Source: CAZBWP01 sp964630265 (GTDB lineage Bacteria; Pseudomonadota; Alphaproteobacteria; Rhodospirillales; Defluviicoccaceae). From it: a DNA stretch of 22,876 nt. The DNA lies in NCBI GenBank assembly GCA_964630265.1, contig CAZVRW010000055.1:1-22876 (forward strand), given 5' to 3'. Position 1 is the stretch's first letter, and every line of letters begins with the position of its first letter. The position numbers were made by a program, and so were the translations under genes. The notes beneath the pieces are model-generated. The model was not told where the DNA came from, made no database searches, and was given only the letters and a program-made list of their open reading frames with translations. Shown in pieces: positions 7,424-15,743 of this stretch.

Positions 7424-8606
7424 GGGCGACAGCGAACGCCGCGCGATATCCCGCCGGGGCGTAGCCGCCATCCGCCGTCGGCGGCCACTGGTCGATCACC
7501 GCGCCGATCGCCCATTGGCCGGCAAACGCCAACATGAACACCAGCACGTTCAGGCCGGTGTTGAGCCGGCCAGCGAGGCGCAGGGGAAACCGCTGCGAGA
7601 GCGCGGCATAGGGCAGGATGCCGCCGGTACCGAAAAAGCCGAAGGCGAGCCAAGCCGGCAGCGCCGTACCGGAGATCTGGGCCACCAGCATCGTCTGCGC
7701 CAGCATGAACGCCACCATCGTGCAGACGGGGATGGTGAGCGGCGCGAGCCCGCCACGGCCCAGACGGGCCGCCAGCCAGCCAAGGCCGAGGAAGCCGGCG
7801 ATCATGGCGGTCGCGATCAGCAACAGGTGTTCGGCCACCGCCGGACGCGACAGGCCCGCGACGTCGCGCAGCCAAGGGCCGGCCCAAAGCCCCTGGATCG
7901 CCAGGAACGAGGCCTGCGACAGGATGCACAGCGGTGCGATGCGGAGAAACAGCGGACTGGTGAAGACGAGCCCGATGCCGTGCAACTGCTGCCGCAACGT
8001 CTCACCCTGCGGCGATGGTGGCTTCTCCGGCACCACCCTGGAGAGCAGGACAGCGACCAGCAGCGTTGTCGCGGCGAGCACCAGGAACACGCCGCGCCAA
8101 TCGGTGAGTTGCAGCGCCGCCTCGATCGGCGCCGTGGCCGCCAAGGCGCCGAGCCCCCCCGCCGCCATCTGGCAGCCATTGATGAATGGTAGGCGGTCGC
8201 GCGGGAACCACAGGACGAACGCCTTGAACGCCGCCATTAGACAGGCCGAGACGCCGAAGCCGATGAGCGCCCGGCCGAGGATCAGCCCAGTGCGCGACTC
8301 CGCCAACGCGAACACGGCGGCACCGGTGGCGGCGAAAACCAGCAGCGCCGCCTCGGTCCGGCGCGGCCCGACGCGATCCAGCAAGATCCCGAGCGGAAGC
8401 TGGGCCACGGCAAAGGTCAGGAAATAGGTGCTGGTGAGCAGGCCGAGGGCGCTCGCGTCCAGCCCGAGGTCGCGCACCAAGTCCGGCGCGATGACGGCGT
8501 TAACGACGCGGTAGAGGTAGGAGAGGAAGTATCCAACGGCGAACGGCACGAAAATCCGCGCCAACAGCCGGCGGTTCTGGCGATCAGGCGGGAGCATGGT
8601 CAGCAT
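7356..8606 (-). CDS. Major facilitator superfamily transporter
   Basis: This is a 416-residue integral membrane protein with about twelve hydrophobic segments. MFS motif A, GILLDRVGPRR (73-83), lies between helices 2 and 3, and GRALIGFGVSACLMAAFKAF marks helix 4. The central loop (RVVPEKPPSPQGETLRQQ) divides the two six-helix halves. It resembles the small-solute uptake/efflux branch (nitrate/sugar-phosphate-like folds), but the substrate cannot be told. The start is uncertain: GTG 8609, ATG 8606 or ATG 8597, none with a strong ribosome-binding site. It converges on the Ntn-hydrolase gene with a 68-bp overlap of coding ends and is divergent from the DUF2062 gene. Confidence 0.88.
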   Translation of the reverse strand: MLTMLPPDRQNRRLLARIFVPFAVGYFLSYLYRVVNAVIAPDLVRDLGLDASALGLLTSTYFLTFAVAQLPLGILLDRVGPRRTEAALLVFAATGAAVFALAESRTGLILGRALIGFGVSACLMAAFKAFVLWFPRDRLPFINGCQMAAGGLGALAATAPIEAALQLTDWRGVFLVLAATTLLVAVLLSRVVPEKPPSPQGETLRQQLHGIGLVFTSPLFLRIAPLCILSQASFLAIQGLWAGPWLRDVAGLSRPAVAEHLLLIATAMIAGFLGLGWLAARLGRGGLAPLTIPVCTMVAFMLAQTMLVAQISGTALPAWLAFGFFGTGGILPYAALSQRFPLRLAGRLNTGLNVLVFMLAFAGQWAIGAVIDQWPPTADGGYAPAGYRAAFAVALMLQVVALLWYRVYRRSDVPRE

Positions 8607-8741
8607 CACTGCCGACAGAGGTTGACCCGGCGGGGAGTCGCCGATGCGGCTCGGCCGCCCTACATGACCCTATGGGCATCGGGGGGCATGCCGGTCTAGC
8701 TGTCTTCTCGCGCCGAAATCAATGAGTCGATATGATCGCGC

Positions 8742-9422
8742 GTGCCGCAATTGCCGGCACGCCAGCGTTGGGTGAATCCGTTGAGAGTGCGACGTCCATT
8801 CACGGTGCTGCAGCGCCTGAAGCGCCTGACCCACCTCAAGCTGGTGGTGCCGATGCTGCGGAGCCAACACCCGCCCGAGCATACCGCGCGGGCCGTGATG
8901 TTCGGGCTGTTCTGGGCGTTCACGCCGCTCATCGGCATTCAGATGTATCTGGTCGGCCTGACGTGGGCGCTTTGTCGCTGGCATCATCGCTTCAGTTTCA
9001 GCCTGTTGATCGCTCTGGCGTGGACGTGGGTCACCAACGTTTTCACCATGCTGCCGATCTATTATGTCTTTTACATCGTCGGCCAAACCATGCTGGGAAA
9101 TCTCGGTGGCGCAGCCGGCTATGATAAGTTCGTCGCGGCGTGGCAGGCGGCGCTCGACGCCGAGGGCGTGGTCGGGCCGCTGATCGCCTATGCCGAGGTC
9201 GTGGCCACGGAACAGGCGGTCCCGTTGGTCCTCGGCAGCATCCCGTTCAGCCTCGGCGGCGCTTGGCTCGGCTATCGCTGGTCGCTCCGGTATGTCATTC
9301 AGCGCCGCAAGGCACGGGAGGCCCGCATCGCCCGCAAGGCAAACCGGGCGGTGAAATCCGAGCAACAAGCCATCCAATCGGTGGATGCCATCCGGCAACG
9401 CGCGCCCGAGCATCCGCTCTGA
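8742..9422 (+). CDS. DUF2062 membrane protein
   Basis: The protein has 226 residues from the first possible start. A basic N-terminal region (RRPFTVLQRLKRLTHLK) leads into the DUF2062 core: HTARAVMFGLFWAFTPLIG, then two or three membrane helices including LIALAWTWVTNVFTMLPIYY, and a last helix near PLVLGSIPFSLGGAWLGYRW. A charged tail (RRKAREARIARKANRAV) follows. The family's function is not established. The start is unsure: GTG 8742, 8772 or 8787 are all in frame and none has a clear ribosome-binding site. TATGAT at 8731-8736 would put transcription at about 8742, favouring a downstream start if it is a real -10 box. The 3' end converges on atpF. Confidence 0.8.
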   Translation: MPQLPARQRWVNPLRVRRPFTVLQRLKRLTHLKLVVPMLRSQHPPEHTARAVMFGLFWAFTPLIGIQMYLVGLTWALCRWHHRFSFSLLIALAWTWVTNVFTMLPIYYVFYIVGQTMLGNLGGAAGYDKFVAAWQAALDAEGVVGPLIAYAEVVATEQAVPLVLGSIPFSLGGAWLGYRWSLRYVIQRRKAREARIARKANRAVKSEQQAIQSVDAIRQRAPEHPL

Positions 9423-9424
9423 CA

Positions 9425-9484
9425 GGGGGGGGGCAGGGGTGGCGTGGGATCCGGCGCCGGCCGCGTTTACACCGCCCGCGGCCG
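9425..9484. terminator. G9 tract and GC hairpin between convergent DUF2062 and atpF genes
   Basis: Nine G residues (9425-9433) are followed by an 8-bp stem, CGGCCGCG (9458-9465) with CGCGGCCG (9477-9484) and an 11-nt loop. Its position between two converging genes suits a two-way transcription end. There is no T-run, so it would not be a textbook intrinsic terminator. Confidence 0.3.
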
Positions 9485-9502
9485 CGCAGCGCACGTCGAC
9501 AA

Positions 9503-10054
9503 TCAGTGGGTCTTCAGCCGCGCCGGCAGTTCTTCGATGGCCTTGTCGATCAGCGCATTGGCGCGTTTTTCGTCCATGTCACTGGCGAGCAACCGTTCCG
9601 TCGCCCGGATGGCGAGATCCACCGCCTGGGCACGCACTTCTGCCAAGGCGGCGTTTTCCGCCTGGGCGATGCGTTCCAGGGCGAGTTGCTCGCGCCGCTT
9701 GATCGCCGTCTCCAGATCCGCGGCTGCCTGCACGGCCAAGCGATCGGCTTCGCGGCGGGCGTCTTCGACGATCGCCTCCGCCTCTTCCGCGGCCTCGCGC
9801 TGCTTGCGTTCGTAGGACGCCAACAGTTCCTGCGCCTCGGCCTGCAGCCGCTGCGCCTCTTCCATCTGCGACTTGATTCGATGGGCGCGATCGTCGAGGG
9901 AGACCGTGACGACCCTGTAGGCGATACGGCCGACGAGGGCGATGAACAAAAGGAAGCCGATGAACACCCAGAACTCGGCGCCCTCCCAGAAAGGCGGGTG
10001 CTCGGCAGCATGTTCGGCTCCCTCGGCAGCCAGTGCCGCGGCGTGGGCGATCAT
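9503..10054 (-). CDS. atpF: ATP synthase Fo subunit b
   Basis: This is one of the two unlike stalk subunits linking the Fo rotor housing to F1. The 183-residue protein has a single N-terminal membrane helix (about residues 27-47, FWVFIGFLLFIALVG). A long charged coiled coil follows, rich in Glu, Ala and Arg (AEEAEAIVEDARREADRLA). The start ATG overlaps the atpF' stop as ATGA, implying coupled translation in equal amounts, as expected for a b/b' heterodimer. It is the last gene of the Fo operon. The F1 genes are not in the window, as is usual for alphaproteobacteria, where F1 is a separate operon. Confidence 0.95.
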   Translation of the reverse strand: MIAHAAALAAEGAEHAAEHPPFWEGAEFWVFIGFLLFIALVGRIAYRVVTVSLDDRAHRIKSQMEEAQRLQAEAQELLASYERKQREAAEEAEAIVEDARREADRLAVQAAADLETAIKRREQLALERIAQAENAALAEVRAQAVDLAIRATERLLASDMDEKRANALIDKAIEELPARLKTH

Positions 10055-10545
10055 GCTTCAGTTTCCTTGCGCACGGCGGCGACAGCCGCGGTGGCCGATT
10101 TCTTGGTCACCTTGGTGCCCGTCAGGCGGATGGCCGCGTCGGCGACGATGTCGGCAGCCATATCCGCGAGGCTTTTCGCCGCTTCATCCCGCTGAGCGGC
10201 GATCCGCGCCTCAGCCTCAGCCGCCTCGGCGCCCAGGCGTTCGGCGAGCACGGCGTGTCGTTCGGCGGCTTCGGCGGTGATCCGGTCGCGGACCCCGCGC
10301 AGGATCTCCTGAGACTTGGAGCGGGCGTCCGCCATGCTCCGCTCGTAGCGGGCGTACGCCGCCTCCGCGTCCCCTTTGAACAGATCCGCCTTGCGCAGGC
10401 TGTCATTGATCCGGTGGTCACGTTCGTCGAGAACGTCGCTGATCCGTGGCAGGACGGTGCGCACCATGATCAAGTACAGCGCGACAAAAGTAATGACGAG
10501 CCAGATGATCTGCGTCGAAAAATAGGTCGGATCGAATTGCGGCAT
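10051..10545 (-). CDS. atpF': ATP synthase Fo subunit b'
   Basis: This is the second stalk subunit, found in photosynthetic bacteria and alphaproteobacteria, which pairs with b. The 164-residue protein begins MPQFDPTYFSTQIIWLVITF, the typical b' N-terminus. One membrane helix (about 12-32) runs into PRISDVLDERDHRINDSLRK and then a long Ala/Glu/Arg coiled coil. GAGGG lies about 5-6 bases before the ATG. It sits 68 bp after atpE, with overlapping hairpins in that gap, and overlaps atpF by four bases. Some annotations call this gene atpG or atpX. Confidence 0.95.
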   Translation of the reverse strand: MPQFDPTYFSTQIIWLVITFVALYLIMVRTVLPRISDVLDERDHRINDSLRKADLFKGDAEAAYARYERSMADARSKSQEILRGVRDRITAEAAERHAVLAERLGAEAAEAEARIAAQRDEAAKSLADMAADIVADAAIRLTGTKVTKKSATAAVAAVRKETEA

Positions 10546-10581
10546 ACGGGCCCTCGCGCCGTCTTGTTCGTCTTATCTGCG

Positions 10582-10616
10582 TGATGCCGCGCTGGTAACG
10601 CGGCAACGCCGCATCA
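10582..10616 (-). other. Alternative RNA hairpins between atpE and atpF'
   Basis: Just after the atpE stop, mutually exclusive stems can form: GCCGCG (10586-10591) with CGCGGC (10599-10604), GCGGC (10600-10604) with GCCGC (10608-10612), and TGATGC (10582-10587) with GCATCA (10611-10616, containing the stop). No T-run follows. Such structures downstream of the c-subunit gene could stabilise or process the mRNA to allow more c than b/b'. That role is inferred. Confidence 0.4.
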
Positions 10617-10841
10617 GAACACGAACATCAGCATCAGGGCGACCACCAGCGCGTACAGAGCGACAGCTTCGACCAGCGCGAATCCGACCCACATGGGCAG
10701 CTGGATGAGCGGTTGTGCCGCGGGGTTCCGGGCCAACGACGCGATCGATGTCGCAAAAATGTTGCCGATGCCGGCGCCGACGCCTCCCAAGCCGACGACC
10801 GCAATGCCCGCACCGAGAAATCTTGCTGCTTCCGCGTCCAT
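10614..10841 (-). CDS. atpE: ATP synthase Fo subunit c (rotor ring)
   Basis: This is the proteolipid of the rotating c-ring. It has 75 residues in two membrane helices joined by the polar loop ARNPAAQP. Helix 1 has the Gly-rich packing motif GLGGVGAGIGN (18-27 or so). Helix 2 carries the proton-binding carboxylate Glu58 in FALVEAVALYALVVALM. AAGGAAA (10848-10854) six bases before the ATG is the best ribosome-binding site of the operon, in keeping with the need for many copies per enzyme. The GxGxGxG spacing and single Glu fit a proton-driven enzyme; I do not see the Gln/Glu-Ser/Thr set expected of a sodium c-ring. Confidence 0.96.
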   Translation of the reverse strand: MDAEAARFLGAGIAVVGLGGVGAGIGNIFATSIASLARNPAAQPLIQLPMWVGFALVEAVALYALVVALMLMFVF

Positions 10842-10913
10842 GGTCCGTTTCCTTATGGTCAGAGGAGTGATGGCAGGATGGTGATGGTCACTGGCGAACG
10901 AAGCCGCCGCTCC

Positions 10914-11651
10914 CTAATGCATATGCAGTGCATCATTCAAATAGATGCACGTCAAGATAGTGAACACGTACGCCTGGAGGGCGGCGATGAGAAACTCGAT
11001 CCCCGTCAACGCAACGGTCGCCGCCAGCGGAACGGCGCCACCGACGATCAACCCGGCCGCCCCCACGGGAAACACGAAGCCGGCGAAAACCTTCAACAAC
11101 GTGTGGCCGGCGGTCATGTTGGCGAACAGCCGCAGGGATAAGCTGACCGGCCGCGTGAAATAGGAGAGGATTTCGATGGGTACCAAGATCGGCGCGATGA
11201 ACCAGGGCGTTCCGTGCGGCAGGAAGAAGCCAAAAAACTTGGCGCCGTGCTTGACGAACGCGATGACCGTCACCGCCAGAAAAATGAATACAGCCATGCA
11301 AAATGTGACAACGAAGTGACTGGTAAAGGTGAAACTATACGGCACCATACCAAGCATGTTGGCCATCAAGACAAAAATGAACAAAGTAAAGATGAACGGG
11401 AAATAGCGCCGCCCCTCTGGGCCGACATTGGCCCTGATCATGTTGCCGACGAATTCGTACAGCACCTCGGAGATGGATTGTAGCCGCGTCGGCACAGGGT
11501 TGCCGCCGCGCATGCTGTAGATCAGAAAGCCGCTGGAAATTGCGACGGCCAGCACCATGACCAAGCTGGAGTTGGTGAACGACGCGTTGACCCCGGCAAT
11601 CTCGATGGGAACGATTGTCTTGATTTCAAATTGGGCGAGCGGATTTGCCAT
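10914..11651 (-). CDS. atpB: ATP synthase Fo subunit a
   Basis: This subunit forms the proton half-channels next to the c-ring. The 245-residue protein has five to six membrane helices. The essential Arg is Arg174 in RPVSLSLRLFANMTAGH, and the conserved FVGNMIRANVG and FIFTLFIFVLMANMLGMVPY blocks are present. GAGGA (11657-11661) precedes the ATG by five bases. The first 26 bases overlap the end of atpI, so the ribosome-binding site lies inside atpI and translation is probably coupled. Part of the gene is more AT-rich than its neighbours, which is explained by Phe/Ile/Lys-rich stretches and is not taken as a sign of transfer. Confidence 0.96.
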   Translation of the reverse strand: MANPLAQFEIKTIVPIEIAGVNASFTNSSLVMVLAVAISSGFLIYSMRGGNPVPTRLQSISEVLYEFVGNMIRANVGPEGRRYFPFIFTLFIFVLMANMLGMVPYSFTFTSHFVVTFCMAVFIFLAVTVIAFVKHGAKFFGFFLPHGTPWFIAPILVPIEILSYFTRPVSLSLRLFANMTAGHTLLKVFAGFVFPVGAAGLIVGGAVPLAATVALTGIEFLIAALQAYVFTILTCIYLNDALHMH

Positions 11652-12045
11652 TTTTGTCCTCGCTCTGCGTCACGTCCTGTTCCCCCGCGCCACCCCCATC
11701 GCCACCCCTGGCGGCGACACGGTCCGGCGAACTCGGACGATAGCCCACGGCCAAACCGATCCCGGTAACCGATCGGTAGACGTTCACGAACCCCGCGGCC
11801 GCGCCCATGAAAAACATGAGAACGAGAAACCACGGTCCCGTGTTCAGCCACTGATCGAGATAGTACCCGATCGTACCGCCCAAGAGTGGACCGGCGACGA
11901 GATGACCCGCGATCTCGAAGGCGAGACCGGGACCGATCGGGCGAGCAGCATGTGCGGCAGCGGGCGGCTCGACCTCGGCCTTGAAAAGTCGCAGGCGGGC
12001 ATCCAGATCGCGAAGCCGCTGGAGAGCGCGCTCGTCACTGTTCAC
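11626..12045 (-). CDS. atpI: ATP synthase protein I (AtpI/AtpZ family)
   Basis: This is a small membrane protein encoded at the head of Fo operons, implicated in c-ring assembly and, for AtpZ/I relatives, Mg2+ handling. It has 139 residues. A soluble N-terminal helix (RLRDLDARLRLFKAEVE) comes first, then two hydrophobic helices with the family pattern IGYYLDQWLNTGPW between them and FMGAAAGFVNVYRSV in the second, and a hydrophilic tail. The frame opens at TTG 12072, but GTG 12045 is preferred because GAGGGA (12052-12057) lies six bases before it. It is the first gene of the operon, and its 3' end overlaps atpB by 26 bases. Confidence 0.88.
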   Translation of the reverse strand: MNSDERALQRLRDLDARLRLFKAEVEPPAAAHAARPIGPGLAFEIAGHLVAGPLLGGTIGYYLDQWLNTGPWFLVLMFFMGAAAGFVNVYRSVTGIGLAVGYRPSSPDRVAARGGDGGGAGEQDVTQSEDKNGKSARPI

Positions 12046-12073
12046 CTGCGGTCCCTCAAGCTGGGCGCCCAAG

Positions 12074-12093
12074 GCGCCGTTCCGTAACGGCGC
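12074..12093. other. Perfect 8-bp hairpin upstream of atpI
   Basis: GCGCCGTT (12074-12081) and AACGGCGC (12086-12093) form an exact 8-bp stem with a 4-nt loop. It lies just downstream of the predicted atp -10 box and covers the expected transcription start, so it could be an operator, or an mRNA 5' structure if transcription begins slightly earlier. There is no T-run. Confidence 0.4.
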
Positions 12094-12095
12094 GA

Positions 12096-12124
12096 ACCTT
12101 AGTTTCGGCTCCCGGACCTGTCAA
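12096..12124 (-). promoter_or_regulatory. Predicted promoter of the Fo (atpI-B-E-F'-F) operon
   Basis: On the minus strand a perfect TTGACA (12124-12119) is followed after exactly 17 bp by TAAGGT (12101-12096). Transcription would start near 12089, leaving a leader of about 44 nt before GTG 12045. It is the clearest sigma-70-type promoter in the window and lies in the 167-bp gap after smc. Confidence 0.55.
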
Positions 12125-12212
12125 GGCTCGCCGCAGTTGGAATTCCGACGGTCAAACGCCTGATCCAACCTTGATTTCCGGCGAGGCGACCGCGGCCATG
12201 TTCGGCACGTGG

Positions 12213-15200
12213 TCAGGCCGTGCGGCGCAACGCCGCGGCGCCGTCGAGATCCACCGAGACGAGTTGTGAGACCCCGCGTTCGGACATGGTGACGCCGAAC
12301 AGTCGGTGCATCCGGGCCATCGTCATCCGGTGGTGGGTGATCACCAGGAACCGGGTGCCGCCGGCCGCTGCCATCTCGTCGAGCAGCACGCAGAACCGGT
12401 CGACGTTGGCATCGTCCAGCGGCGCGTCGACCTCGTCGAGCACGCAGATCGGCGCCGGGTTGCTGCGGAACACCGCGAATACCAGGGCCAGCGTCGCCAA
12501 CGCCTGCTCGCCGCCGGACAGCAGCGACAGCGCCTGCAGCTTCTTGCCCGGCGGGCTCGCCATGATCTCCAGACCGGCGTCGAGCGGATCATCGGACTCG
12601 GTGAGCGCTAAGTGGGCGTGGCCGCCGTCGAACAGCCGCACGAACAGTTCGCGGAAGTGGCGATCGACGTCGGCGAAGCTGGCAAGCAGCCGCTTGCGAC
12701 CCTCCCGGGTCAGCTCGGCGACGCCTTGGCGCAGCTTGACGATGGCCTGTTCAAGATCCTGCTTCTCGCGATCCAGCGCCGTCCGCTGCTCGTCCAAGTC
12801 CGCCGCCTCGCGCTCGGCGCACAGGTTGACGGGACCGATCGCCTCCCGCTCGCGGCGTAACGTCTCAAGCCGCCGTTCGCTCGCCGCCAGGTCCGCCGTC
12901 GCCGCCGCGCCGTCGGCTGTCGCCAAGCCGGCCGCCTCGACCAGCGCCGCGGGGCTCAGGTCGAGGACGTCGACGATGCGGCGTTCGATGTCGGCGAGCG
13001 CCGTGCCGGCGCGCTCGACACCGCCGTCCGCCCGCACCTGCGCCTCGCGCGCCGTCGCCAGCGCCGCGTCGGCGGCGCGCGCCGCCCGGTCGCACTCGCC
13101 GAGGGTAGTCTCGGCCGCCGCGACGCGATCACCGCAGTCGTGCCGCCGGTGTTCGGCCGCAGCCGTCGCCTCATGCAGCGCCGCGCGCTTGGCGGCGAGT
13201 TCGGCGGGACGGCCGGCCAGCCGGGCGAGATCAGCCTCGACGGCCGCCCGCCGTTCGTCGAGGGCGGCGATCTGGCGATGCGCCGCGTCCCGGCGGGTCG
13301 TCCACGCCGCGACGTCCTCGTGGATGCGCTCTCGGCGACGCCGGCGGCCCGCGATCTCTCGATCGAGGGCGTCGACGGCGGCGCGGCGGCTTCGTTGCTC
13401 GGTGCGCTCGGTCGTCAGTGCCGCATTGGCCGCGGCCAGTTCGGCCCGTTTCGCCGACGCATCCGGCAACGCCCCCCGCTCGGCGTCGGCCACCTGCGCG
13501 GCATTGGCGGTCTCGGCGATGTCGGCGTCGAGGGTCAGCAGTGTCTCGTCGAGGGTGGCCAGACGCGCCTCCAACTGGGCGAGACGGCGGCGCGCCTCGA
13601 CCTCGGCCCGCTCCGCGATTTCGGCCGCGGTCCTGAGCGTGCGCACCTGCTCCCGCGCCGCACGGTCACCCGCCACCGCCGCCTCTGCGGCGCGGGTCAG
13701 GGCGGCGGCGTGCTCGGCCGCGGCGGCGGCGGCGGCGCGGCGCTCGGCGAGACGTTCGGTCACTTCGGTGAGCCGGGTGCGCTGACGCAGCCGGGCGACG
13801 GGGGCGGAAACGGCCGGCGAGGCGGTGAAGCCGTCCCAGCGCCACAGGCCGCCCGCGGCGGTGACCAAGCGCTGGCCGGGGCGCAAGGCCGCCTGCAACC
13901 GATCCCCGGTCGCGGCATCGGCGACCAAGCCGATCTGCTGCAGGCGACGGGCCAGCGCCGCCGGCCCGGTGACGGCGTGCGACAGCGGTGTCGCGCCGGC
14001 GGGGAGAGGCGGCGGATCCGCCACCGGATCCAGGCTGCGCCAAATCGCCGGGCCGGATGGCGCCTCGGTCGCCAGGAGATCGTCACCGAGTGCCGCGGCG
14101 AGCGCCGCCGCCAAGTCGGCGGGCACGCTCACGGCATCGACGATCGGCGGGCCGTCGCCGCGGCCGCCGTCATCGAGAATGGCGACGAGTGCTTCGGCTT
14201 CGGCCTGCCAGCGCGCGGCCTCGGCCTCGCCGGCAAGCAGATCGGCGCGAGCGGCGGCGGCCCGCTCGGTCGCTTCGGTGCGGTGCGTCTCGGCAGCATC
14301 GGCATCACGCCGGGCGGCGGTCAGCGCGGCGGCGGCGGCGGTCGCGGTGGCGGTGAGCGCTTCAAGATCCCCCAGCGCCGCGCGGTCATCCTCGAGCGCC
14401 CGCCGCTGGCCGCCCAGGTCGGCGCGCCGCTGCTCGAACCGGCGCCGCCGATCCGCGAGTTCGGCAAGGCGTCGGTCCAGGGCCGTCCGCTCGGCATCCA
14501 GGGCCGCCACCTCGCGGTTGCGCGCAACGACGCGTGCATCGAGCTCCTCGACCAACGCGTCGATCTCGGCAAGTCGGCCGGCAGCGGCGGTCCGCGCCTG
14601 CTCGTCATCGGTGCGCCGGCCCTCCAGCCGTTGTTGTTCCGCGGCGAGCTGACTCAGGGTCGCCGCCGCTTCCTCGGCCAGCGCGCGTTCGCGCTTGAGG
14701 TCGGCGACGACCTGCGCCAGCCGGGAGTCGGCGGCGGCGCGGTCGGCGCGGACGTGGCGGTCCTCGGCATCGAGCGTCTCAAGCCCGGTCTTCAGCCGCT
14801 GCATCTCGGCCACGGCGGTCGTCTCCGCCTCACGCAGCGCCGGCAGGCAGGCGGTGGCTTCGGCACGCCGGCTGGCGGCGGCCGTGGCCGCCACGGTCCG
14901 TTCGGCGACCAGAGTCTCCGCCGCCCGCAATGCCGCCGCCGCTGCCGTTGCATCGGCCGCCGCCGCATGCCACGACAGTGCCAAGACCAGTGCCTCGGTG
15001 CGTCGCATCTCCTCCGAGACCACGCGATAGCGGGCAGCCTGCCGTGCCTGCTTCTTCAAATTGCGGAGTTGAGCGTCAAGCGCTGCCAGCACGTCGTCGA
15101 CACGCTCGAGATTGGCGGCGGCGGCGCGCAGGCGCAACTCGGCCTCGTGGCGGCGGGCATGCAGACCGGTGATGCCCGCGGCCTCTTCCAGGATCAGCCG

Positions 15201-15683
15201 ACGCTCGCGCGGCCGCGCAGCGATGATTGCGCCGACCTGCCCTTGGCTGACCAGCGCCGTCGAGCGCGCGCCGGTGGCCGCGTCGGCGAATAACAACTGC
15301 ACGTCGCGGGCCCGCACCTCGCGCCCGTTGACCCGATAGCTGGAGCCGCGGCCGCGTTCGATGCGGCGCGTAATCGCCAGGGTGTCCGCCGTGTGCCAAG
15401 GTGGCGGCGCATCGCCGGCGGCGTTGTCGAGATCCACCGACACCTCGGCGAGTTGCCGGGCCGGCCGCCCCGCCGAGCCGGCGAAGATGACGTCGTCCAT
15501 CTCGCCGCCGCGCATCTGCCGCGCCGAGGCCTCGCCCATCACCCAGCGCAGGGCTTCCACCAGGTTCGACTTGCCGCACCCGTTCGGGCCGACGACACCG
15601 GTCAAGCCGGGCTCGATCAGCAGGTCGACGGGATCGACGAACGACTTGAACCCGGCGATGCGGAGGCGGGTGAATCCGAGCAC
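12213..15683 (-). CDS. smc: Chromosome segregation ATPase SMC
   Basis: SMC is the core of bacterial condensin, which with ScpA/ScpB extrudes DNA loops and organises the chromosome. The 1156-residue protein has the full architecture. The N-terminal ATPase head has Walker A GPNGCGKSN (32-40). A long coiled coil, extremely rich in Ala, Arg and Glu, follows, with a hinge around residues 500-640. A second coiled coil leads to the C-terminal head with signature LSGGEQALATLALVFAVF (from 1055) and Walker B ICVLDEVDAPLDD (from 1079). The start is GTG 15683, giving the usual beginning LGFTRLRIAGFKSFVDP. scpA and scpB are not in the window. The dsbA-like gene lies 60 bp upstream on the same strand, so co-transcription is likely. 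No frameshift is seen. Confidence 0.96.
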   Translation of the reverse strand: MLGFTRLRIAGFKSFVDPVDLLIEPGLTGVVGPNGCGKSNLVEALRWVMGEASARQMRGGEMDDVIFAGSAGRPARQLAEVSVDLDNAAGDAPPPWHTADTLAITRRIERGRGSSYRVNGREVRARDVQLLFADAATGARSTALVSQGQVGAIIAARPRERRLILEEAAGITGLHARRHEAELRLRAAAANLERVDDVLAALDAQLRNLKKQARQAARYRVVSEEMRRTEALVLALSWHAAAADATAAAAALRAAETLVAERTVAATAAASRRAEATACLPALREAETTAVAEMQRLKTGLETLDAEDRHVRADRAAADSRLAQVVADLKRERALAEEAAATLSQLAAEQQRLEGRRTDDEQARTAAAGRLAEIDALVEELDARVVARNREVAALDAERTALDRRLAELADRRRRFEQRRADLGGQRRALEDDRAALGDLEALTATATAAAAALTAARRDADAAETHRTEATERAAAARADLLAGEAEAARWQAEAEALVAILDDGGRGDGPPIVDAVSVPADLAAALAAALGDDLLATEAPSGPAIWRSLDPVADPPPLPAGATPLSHAVTGPAALARRLQQIGLVADAATGDRLQAALRPGQRLVTAAGGLWRWDGFTASPAVSAPVARLRQRTRLTEVTERLAERRAAAAAAAEHAAALTRAAEAAVAGDRAAREQVRTLRTAAEIAERAEVEARRRLAQLEARLATLDETLLTLDADIAETANAAQVADAERGALPDASAKRAELAAANAALTTERTEQRSRRAAVDALDREIAGRRRRRERIHEDVAAWTTRRDAAHRQIAALDERRAAVEADLARLAGRPAELAAKRAALHEATAAAEHRRHDCGDRVAAAETTLGECDRAARAADAALATAREAQVRADGGVERAGTALADIERRIVDVLDLSPAALVEAAGLATADGAAATADLAASERRLETLRREREAIGPVNLCAEREAADLDEQRTALDREKQDLEQAIVKLRQGVAELTREGRKRLLASFADVDRHFRELFVRLFDGGHAHLALTESDDPLDAGLEIMASPPGKKLQALSLLSGGEQALATLALVFAVFRSNPAPICVLDEVDAPLDDANVDRFCVLLDEMAAAGGTRFLVITHHRMTMARMHRLFGVTMSERGVSQLVSVDLDGAAALRRTA

Positions 15684-15743
15684 GGCGGTGGCTCGCTCAG
15701 GTGCCGGCGGCGGAACGGCGGCCGGACGGCGCGGCGAGGGCGA

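Noticed and set aside
10914..11651. Lower GC in atpB as a sign of horizontal transfer
   Set aside because: The gene sits in a conserved operon, and its Phe/Ile/Lys-rich membrane and loop segments explain the composition.
12220..15293. Long plus-strand open frames (over 500 and 700 codons) opposite smc
   Set aside because: They are mirror frames of the GC-rich, Ala/Arg/Glu-rich smc coiled coil. Their translations are low-complexity Arg/Ser/Gly/Ala with no family motif, while the minus strand encodes a complete SMC.
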